Shown here piece by piece: positions 26,232-31,573 of a stretch of 31,573 nt of DNA; position 1 is the first letter of the stretch, and each line of letters opens with the position of its first letter. Below the pieces are notes generated by a model that worked only from the letters and a program-made list of their open reading frames with translations, had not been told where the DNA came from and did no database searches. The stretch is from the NCBI GenBank assembly GCA_025354965.1, contig JANXLW010000392.1, positions 1 through 31,573 on the forward strand. The letters run 5' to 3'. Position numbers and translations under genes: made by a program. The stretch comes from Betaproteobacteria bacterium (GTDB lineage: Bacteria > Pseudomonadota > Gammaproteobacteria > Burkholderiales > Burkholderiaceae_C).

Positions 26232-27071
26232 TCAAACCCGCCCCAGCGCTTGCACCTTCCAGGCCAACCACATTTTGCGCAAGGGTGTGAGGCTGGTGCG
26301 CTGGTGCAGGACAGTGAAGTTATCGTGTTCAATTTCCTTCAGCAAGGTGCGGTAAATGCTGGCCATCATTAACCCCGGCTTCTGGGCTCGGCGATCGGAT
26401 GGCGGCAGCAGGGCCAGCGCTTCATCATAAAGGGCCAGGGCACGCTGAGTCTGGAATTGCATCAGTGCCGTAAAGCGGTCGGAGTAACTGCGCTGGAGGA
26501 TTTCATGTGCTTTCACATCAAAGCGCTGCAACTCGTTCATGGGCAGGTAAATGCGCCCGCGCAAGGCGTCCTCTCCGACGTCGCGGATGATGTTGGTGAG
26601 CTGCAGGGCGAGCCCCAGCTTGTGCGCGTAGGCGATTGTCGTTGCCTGTGTATGGCCAAAAATGTTGGCAGCCACTTCTCCCACCACACCGGCCACCAGA
26701 TGGCAGTAGCGCTGCAGCGTGGGGTAGTCGAGATAACGGGTTTGGGTCAGGTCCATCTGACAGCCCTCGATCACCGACTGCAGGTGGTGTTGTTCGATGC
26801 CGTACTGCGCAGCCAGTGGCATCAACGACTGCATGACCGGGTGGCTGGCCTGCCCGGCAAATGACTTGGCCACCTCAGCCTGCCACCAAGCCAGTTTGGT
26901 TTGGGCCACACTGGGGTCGACCATGTCGTCGACCACATCATCGACCTCGCGGCAGAACGCATAAAACGCCGTAATGGCAGCGCGCCGGGGTTTGGGTAAA
27001 AACAAAAAAGCGTAATAAAAGCTGCTGCCTGAGGTGGCGGCCTTTTGCTGGACGTAGTCTTGTGGCGTCAT
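26232..27071 (-). CDS. hpnD: Presqualene diphosphate synthase HpnD
   Basis: Joins two farnesyl diphosphates into presqualene diphosphate. 279 residues, all-helical trans-isoprenyl synthase fold. The first Mg2+ motif is DDVVDD (44-49), the second is DVGED (164-168) in TNIIRDVGEDALRGRIYLP. SGSSFYYAFLFLP near the start is typical of the phytoene/squalene synthase family. It follows hpnC after about 40 bases. No squalene-hopene cyclase gene is in the window, so the end product (hopanoid) is inferred. Confidence 0.92.
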   Translation of the reverse strand: MTPQDYVQQKAATSGSSFYYAFLFLPKPRRAAITAFYAFCREVDDVVDDMVDPSVAQTKLAWWQAEVAKSFAGQASHPVMQSLMPLAAQYGIEQHHLQSVIEGCQMDLTQTRYLDYPTLQRYCHLVAGVVGEVAANIFGHTQATTIAYAHKLGLALQLTNIIRDVGEDALRGRIYLPMNELQRFDVKAHEILQRSYSDRFTALMQFQTQRALALYDEALALLPPSDRRAQKPGLMMASIYRTLLKEIEHDNFTVLHQRTSLTPLRKMWLAWKVQALGRV

Positions 27072-27111
27072 GAAGAGTTCGGGTTGCGTGGCCTAGTTTA
27101 ATCAGCGTTCA

Positions 27112-27939
27112 TCACCTCATGCGCCACGCTCGCCATAGCAGCAAGGGCCAGTCAGTCCAACCCAGCGTGGGCCGCGAGCGCCAGGTTGCAAACTTCAAGG
27201 TTTCAATTTTGTCGAGTATGCGCAGGCCGCCCTGTACCACCAGTCGCAGTTCCCAGCCGGCGCGACCCGGTATTCGGCACGCGAGTGATGCGCCACTTTG
27301 CATCATCGATCTTGCATTGCTTGCATTGTCTGCTACCAACTTTGCTGCGTTTTGGGATTGGCTGTCTGCCTGCAGGTCGGCGTCACTCACGCCGTGTCGT
27401 TGCATCGCCTGCAGACTGACGTACCAGCGCCCGCGCGCGAGATCGACGCTGATGTCCTGCCAGAAGTTGATGAGTTGCAATGCGCTACAGATCTGGTCGC
27501 TCTGTGCCAGTGACTGGTCATCCTTAATACCGTACAGATGCAGCAGCAGGCGACCCACCGGGTTGGCTGAGCGTGTGCAATAGTCCAGCAGTTCGGCTTC
27601 TGTCTGGTAGCGACGAGCGCTGGCGGTAAAGCGTATGTCTTGTTCAAAAGCCTGCAGCAACCGGTCCAGCATCAGGGTCGGCAACTGAAACTCCTGCATT
27701 ACTTTGCTCAGCGGCTCAAACACCTGCGGCCACTTGCCGCTGTGGCCTTGCCCAATGCTGATGGTTTGCAAGTCAGTGCGATAAGCAGCCAGATCCGCAA
27801 GTCGGGTCAGACTTGGCGCTTCGCCTTCATCAGCAATGTCGTCAGCGGTGCGGGCAAAACCGTAAATGGCCGCAATTGCCGGTCGCAGCCGTGCTGGGCA
27901 AAGCCAGGAGGCAACTGGAAAATTCTCGTAGTGATCCAT
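27112..27939 (-). CDS. hpnC: Hydroxysqualene synthase HpnC
   Basis: Converts presqualene diphosphate to hydroxysqualene. 275 residues. It starts HYENFPVASWLCPARLRP, a good HpnC signature, then ADDIADE (32-38) as first acidic motif and NFWQDISVDLARGRWYV with D162 and D166 as the second. First gene of the squalene cluster; its promoter must lie in the 110-base divergent gap shared with the efflux adaptor. No strong ribosome site is seen before the ATG. Confidence 0.92.
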   Translation of the reverse strand: MDHYENFPVASWLCPARLRPAIAAIYGFARTADDIADEGEAPSLTRLADLAAYRTDLQTISIGQGHSGKWPQVFEPLSKVMQEFQLPTLMLDRLLQAFEQDIRFTASARRYQTEAELLDYCTRSANPVGRLLLHLYGIKDDQSLAQSDQICSALQLINFWQDISVDLARGRWYVSLQAMQRHGVSDADLQADSQSQNAAKLVADNASNARSMMQSGASLACRIPGRAGWELRLVVQGGLRILDKIETLKFATWRSRPTLGWTDWPLLLWRAWRMR

Positions 27940-27966
27940 TATTCGCGGGGTCTAAATTCAAGTCGT

Positions 27967-27995
27967 TTGACAATTTTTAAAAACTATCTTAAATT
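27967..27995 (+). promoter_or_regulatory. Sigma-70 promoter of the RND efflux operon
   Basis: A perfect -35 box TTGACA (27967-27972) is followed after 17 bases by TAAATT (27990-27995), a four-of-six match to TATAAT. It lies about 55 bases before the adaptor start codon. The overlapping palindrome just downstream suggests repression. Confidence 0.5.
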
Positions 27996-28015
27996 AATAA
28001 CCAATTGGTCATTAA
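27994..28015. promoter_or_regulatory. Palindromic operator in the hpnC/efflux divergent region
   Basis: ACCAATTGGT is a perfect ten-base palindrome, and outer arms TTAAT and ATTAA extend it to 22 bases with one mismatched pair. It starts at the end of the predicted -10 box, where a bound repressor would block transcription. TetR-family repressors commonly control RND pumps through such sites, but no repressor gene is in the window. It could also affect the divergent hpnC promoter. Confidence 0.55.
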
Positions 28016-28049
28016 AGTCGTATTGTGTGTCCTAAAGGCGAATGCTGTC

Positions 28050-29210
28050 ATGAATCCTGCCAAGTATCTAAAGTTATTCAGCAATTTGCTGTTGTTTTTG
28101 GCGGCGCTTTGCTACCTGACAGCTTGTTCCAAGACGGTTCCCCCGCCGGAGCCGGTTCAGGCGGTCAAAGTGCTGACGGTGGGAGTGCACAGTATGCAGA
28201 CTGGTTCGGAGTTTTCCGGTGAAGTGAGGGCGCGGACAGAGTCTCGGGTGGGTTTTCGGGTGGCGGGCAAGTTGATCCGGCGCCCTGTCGATGTGGGGCA
28301 GCGCGTCAAGACCGGGCAACTGCTGGCGCAGCTTGATCCGCAGGACTACCAACTGGCAATTGACGCCGCCAGGGCGCAACTCAGTGCAGCTATCACCAAT
28401 CGCGATCTGGTTGCCGCCGATTTCAGGCGCTTCAAGGAACTCCGAGATCAGAATTTCATCAGTGACGCCGAACTGGAGCGCCGCGAAGCCACCCTGAAAG
28501 CAGCCCAGGCGCAACTGGAACAAGCACAAGCCCAGTTGACCGGGCAAGGCAACCAGGCGGCCTACACCACTTTGCAAGCCGATGCCTCGGGTGTGGTGAC
28601 TGCAGTGGAGGCGGAACCCGGTCAAGTGCTGGCGGCTGGCACACCGGTGTTGCGAATTGCTCAGGACGGACCCCGCGATGTGGTGTTCGCCGTGCCCGAG
28701 GACAAGGTTGCATTGATCACGCTGGGCACGCTGGTGGAGGTTCGCGTTTGGCCGTCAAATGCCAGCGTTCAGGCTCGCGTGCGGGAGGTTGCTGCCAGCG
28801 CCGACCCGGTTACGCGAACGTTTGCCGTCAAGGTGTCGCTTGCGGCCAATGATGCATTGCCGCTGGGCAGCACAGTGACAGTGGTGCCCAAAGTATTTGA
28901 TCGCAGCGGCATCGATGTCATCAAACTGCCCACCAGTGCCTTGTACCAGAGCGGCAAGTCTTCCGCCGTCTGGGTTGTGGACCCTGCCAGCATGACCATC
29001 AGACTGCAGCCGGTACAAATCGCCACCGCCGATGGCAACGACCTGGTGGTGGTCAGCGGTTTGCAGCCCGGCATGCAGGTGGTGTCGGCCGGCGTACACG
29101 TGCTGTCGGCCGGGCAGAAAGTGTCAATCTACAAGGGGAGTTCTCCGCTAGCGAGCAGTCTCGCTGCGCCGCCACCGGCGGTCACTTCCAACGCTGCCCC
29201 GTCCAAGTAG
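28050..29210 (+). CDS. RND efflux periplasmic adaptor (membrane fusion lipoprotein)
   Basis: A 386-residue adaptor of the AcrA/MexA type that links the RND pump to an outer-membrane channel. Signal peptide with lipobox LTAC, Cys26 as the lipid anchor. It has the split lipoyl motif (RVGFRVAGKLIRRPVDVGQRV early, then ASGVVTAVEAEPGQVLAAG), separated by a helical hairpin rich in Ala/Gln (about 105-185), then a beta-barrel and proximal domain. The start was placed at the ATG at 28050 because the signal peptide begins there; a TTG at 28005 lies inside the operator. One base separates it from the pump gene. Confidence 0.9.
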   Translation: MNPAKYLKLFSNLLLFLAALCYLTACSKTVPPPEPVQAVKVLTVGVHSMQTGSEFSGEVRARTESRVGFRVAGKLIRRPVDVGQRVKTGQLLAQLDPQDYQLAIDAARAQLSAAITNRDLVAADFRRFKELRDQNFISDAELERREATLKAAQAQLEQAQAQLTGQGNQAAYTTLQADASGVVTAVEAEPGQVLAAGTPVLRIAQDGPRDVVFAVPEDKVALITLGTLVEVRVWPSNASVQARVREVAASADPVTRTFAVKVSLAANDALPLGSTVTVVPKVFDRSGIDVIKLPTSALYQSGKSSAVWVVDPASMTIRLQPVQIATADGNDLVVVSGLQPGMQVVSAGVHVLSAGQKVSIYKGSSPLASSLAAPPPAVTSNAAPSK

Positions 29211-29211
29211 C

Positions 29212-31573
29212 ATGTCCATGAAGCAAGATCAACCCAAAGAGGTGTTCAACCTCTCCAAGTGGGCGCTGGACCATGTGGCGCTGACTCGCTACCTGATGCT
29301 CGTGCTGCTGTTGCTGGGCGCCGCAGCCTACTTCCAGTTGGGCCAGGATGAAGACCCGCCATTTACTTTTCGACTGATGGTGGTGCGGGCTTTCTGGCCC
29401 GGGGCTACTGCGCAGCAGATGGCCGAGCAGGTGGCCGACAAGATTGAAAGCACTCTGCAAGAGGTGCCCAGTGCCGACAAGATTCGCAGCTTTTCCAAGC
29501 CGGGCGAGACGACCATCCTGTTTCAGGTGAAGGACTCTACGCGGGCCACTGACGTCAGCGACATCTGGTACGACGTTCGCAAAAAAGTGGGGGACATGCG
29601 TCAGACCTTGCCCGGCGGCGTTCAGGGTCCTTTTTTCAACGATGAATTCGGTGATGTGTTTGGCACCATTTACGCTTTGCAGGCTGACGGGTTTTCTGAC
29701 GCCGAGGTAAAGACTTATGCCGATGAAGTGCGGCAAAAGTTGCTGCGCATACCGGACGTCAGCAAGGTGGATGAGTTCGGGGTACAGGACGAAAAAATAT
29801 ATATCGAGATATCGCAAAGGCGTCTGGCCCAACTGGGGCTCGACCTGAACCAGGTGCTGGCGCAGTTGAACCAACAAAACGCCGTTGAGGGCGCAGGAGC
29901 CGTGCAGACGCCGCTGGACGTGGTACAGGTGCGCGTTGCGGGACAGTTTGTTGCCGTGGAGGAATTGAGCGCGCTGCCGATCCGGGGTAGCTCCGGTCGC
30001 CAATTGCGCTTGGGTGATATTGCCAATATCAAGCGGGCTTATATTGATCCGGCGAGCGTCAAAGTGCGATTTCAAGGAAAGCAGGTGCTTGCCCTGGGCG
30101 TGTCGATGTCCAAGGGCGGCGACATCATCGCACTGGGCAAGGCGCTCAAGAGTGCCAGTGAAAAAATCAACGCTGCATTCCCCGCAGGTCTACATCTGGA
30201 AGAGATTCAGGATCAGCCTGCCGCCGTCGCCAGGTCGGTCAATGAATTTGTCCGCACGCTGGTGGAGGCCATCGTCATCGTGCTGGCGGTGAGCTTCGTC
30301 AGTCTGGGTTTGCACAGGCGCGATGGCGTCCAGCCTTGGTACCGGCGCTACTACGTCGATGTGCACCCCGGACTGGTGGTTGGGATAACCATTCCCCTGG
30401 TGCTGGCGGTGACATTTCTGGGAATGAATTACTGGGGCATCGGTCTGCACAAGATCTCACTGGGCTCTCTCATCATCGCACTCGGTTTGCTGGTGGATGA
30501 CGCGATCATCTCCGTTGAGATGATGGTGCGAAAGATGGAAGAGGGCTACGACAAGATACGGGCGGCCACATTTGCCTACGAAATCACTGCCATGCCGATG
30601 CTGACCGGAACACTGATTACCGCGGTCGGCTTTTTGCCTATCGGGATCGCAAGATCGGTCACCGGCGAATACACGTTTGCCATCTTTGCGGTGACTGTGC
30701 TGGCGCTTGTTATCAGTTGGTTTGTCTCCGTCTACTTTGTACCGTATCTGGGAACGCTATTCCTGCGCGTCAAGCCACACGCCGAAGGCGACCATCCGCA
30801 CGAGCTGTTTGACTCTCCTTTTTACAGTGTTTTCCGCCGGACGGTGAACTGGTGCGTGCAATACCGATGGGTGACTATCGGTATCACGTTACTGACTTTT
30901 GCGTTGGGTATTGTGGGCATGGGGCAGGTGCAGCAGCAGTTTTTTCCGGATTCGTCCCGATCCGAAATTCTGCTTGACGTCTGGTACCCGGAAGGCACCG
31001 CGTTTGTCGCCAATGAACTGACGACCCAAAGGATAGAGGAACGCTTGCGGCAGGAGCCGGGCGTGGAAAGTGTCACTACCTGGGTCGGCTCGGGGGTTCC
31101 GCGTTTTTACCTGCCGCTCGATACCATCTTCCCGCAAAGCAACGTGTCGCAGTTCATCATCCTGCCGCAGAGTTTGAAATTGCGCGATTCGATCCGCGTC
31201 AAGTTGCCAGCCATGATGGCGCGGGAATTTCCCGAAATCCGGGCCCGCGTCAAGATATTGCCGAACGGTCCGCCGGTGGCATATCCGGTGCAGTTCCGGG
31301 TTGTTGGCGGTATGCTGGGGGAACTGCGCGAACGGGCCGACGAGGTCAAGTCAGTGCTGCGCGCGAACAATAAAATGCGGGGCGTCAACGACAACTGGAA
31401 CGAATCGGTCAAGGTTATGCGCCTTGAAGTGGACCAGAGCAAGGCGCGAGAATTGGGTGTTTCCAGCCAATCCATTGCGCAAGCCGCCAGGGTCATGCTG
31501 TCAGGCGGCAACGTCGGTCAATTCCGTGACGCCGACAAGCTGATCGACATCGTATTGCGCCAGCCGTATGAGG
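29212..31573 (+). CDS. RND multidrug efflux pump, inner-membrane subunit (C-terminus beyond window)
   Basis: Proton-driven HAE1-type pump of the AcrB/MexB fold; 787 residues are visible of an expected 1,020-1,050. The N-terminal span (RYLMLVLLLLGAAAYFQL) is followed by DEDPPFTFRLMVVRAFWPGA, the porter domain, and TM4 with LGLLVDDAI (D429 and D430, the proton-relay Asp pair). The loop between the second and third spans carries about 18 extra residues (HRRDGVQPWYRRYYVDVHP) compared with AcrB. The second porter repeat begins near residue 560. The start could be the ATG at 29212 or the one at 29218. The drug range cannot be predicted. Confidence 0.92.
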   Translation, partial: MSMKQDQPKEVFNLSKWALDHVALTRYLMLVLLLLGAAAYFQLGQDEDPPFTFRLMVVRAFWPGATAQQMAEQVADKIESTLQEVPSADKIRSFSKPGETTILFQVKDSTRATDVSDIWYDVRKKVGDMRQTLPGGVQGPFFNDEFGDVFGTIYALQADGFSDAEVKTYADEVRQKLLRIPDVSKVDEFGVQDEKIYIEISQRRLAQLGLDLNQVLAQLNQQNAVEGAGAVQTPLDVVQVRVAGQFVAVEELSALPIRGSSGRQLRLGDIANIKRAYIDPASVKVRFQGKQVLALGVSMSKGGDIIALGKALKSASEKINAAFPAGLHLEEIQDQPAAVARSVNEFVRTLVEAIVIVLAVSFVSLGLHRRDGVQPWYRRYYVDVHPGLVVGITIPLVLAVTFLGMNYWGIGLHKISLGSLIIALGLLVDDAIISVEMMVRKMEEGYDKIRAATFAYEITAMPMLTGTLITAVGFLPIGIARSVTGEYTFAIFAVTVLALVISWFVSVYFVPYLGTLFLRVKPHAEGDHPHELFDSPFYSVFRRTVNWCVQYRWVTIGITLLTFALGIVGMGQVQQQFFPDSSRSEILLDVWYPEGTAFVANELTTQRIEERLRQEPGVESVTTWVGSGVPRFYLPLDTIFPQSNVSQFIILPQSLKLRDSIRVKLPAMMAREFPEIRARVKILPNGPPVAYPVQFRVVGGMLGELRERADEVKSVLRANNKMRGVNDNWNESVKVMRLEVDQSKARELGVSSQSIAQAARVMLSGGNVGQFRDADKLIDIVLRQPYE

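Noticed and set aside
29182..30075. A 297-codon minus-strand frame opposite the RND pump
   Set aside because: The plus-strand frame carries the RND porter motifs throughout; the antisense frame is a shadow.

Overview
The window looks like chromosomal DNA of a betaproteobacterium, most likely from the Comamonadaceae (Rhodoferax/Polaromonas-like). The reasons are high GC content, a thiolase that closely resembles Cupriavidus BktB as I remember it, an hpnC-hpnD-hpnE squalene cluster, an orphan branched-chain-type ABC operon under a sigma-54 activator, and a signalling gene style (Cache/PAS/GAF hybrid kinase, HD-GYP) typical of that family. This placement is from memory of protein families; no search was run. 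I see no tRNA, rRNA, CRISPR array, insertion sequence or phage gene.

Left part (1-6836, all on the minus strand). The window opens inside a cytochrome cd1 nitrite reductase gene (nirS, 3' end missing). Its upstream region holds three perfect inverted repeats and a short relic that resembles a NarL-type helix-turn-helix. Next come bktB, a short-chain dehydrogenase, a 102-residue hypothetical, an Hsp15-like S4 RNA-binding protein, and a hemerythrin-diguanylate cyclase. The kdp locus follows: a 34-residue membrane peptide, kdpF and a kdpA that has lost about 125 internal residues and its C-terminus. kdpB and kdpC are missing. A sequence with the layout of a KdpE-binding site is still present upstream.

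Middle (6989-14653, plus strand). A PAS-AAA+-Fis sigma-54 activator is followed by an AT-rich intergenic region with two tandem TGT-N11-ACA dyads and a GG-N10-GC promoter. Downstream is a compact operon: periplasmic binding protein, two ATPases, two permeases, an 80-residue lipoprotein and an alpha/beta hydrolase. This reads as a self-contained, sigma-54-controlled uptake system for an unknown ligand, possibly an ester or lactone if the hydrolase acts on it.

Right part (14661-27939, minus strand). A tight four-gene operon has a short J-domain protein followed by three proteins of unknown function; this is the best candidate in the window for an undescribed system. Upstream of it are a 1586-residue hybrid kinase and an overlapping REC-HD-GYP regulator, then ferrochelatase (hemH) and hpnE, hpnD and hpnC, which make squalene from farnesyl diphosphate for hopanoids. 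A divergent promoter with a long palindromic operator separates hpnC from an RND efflux adaptor and its pump (28050 to the right edge, pump incomplete).
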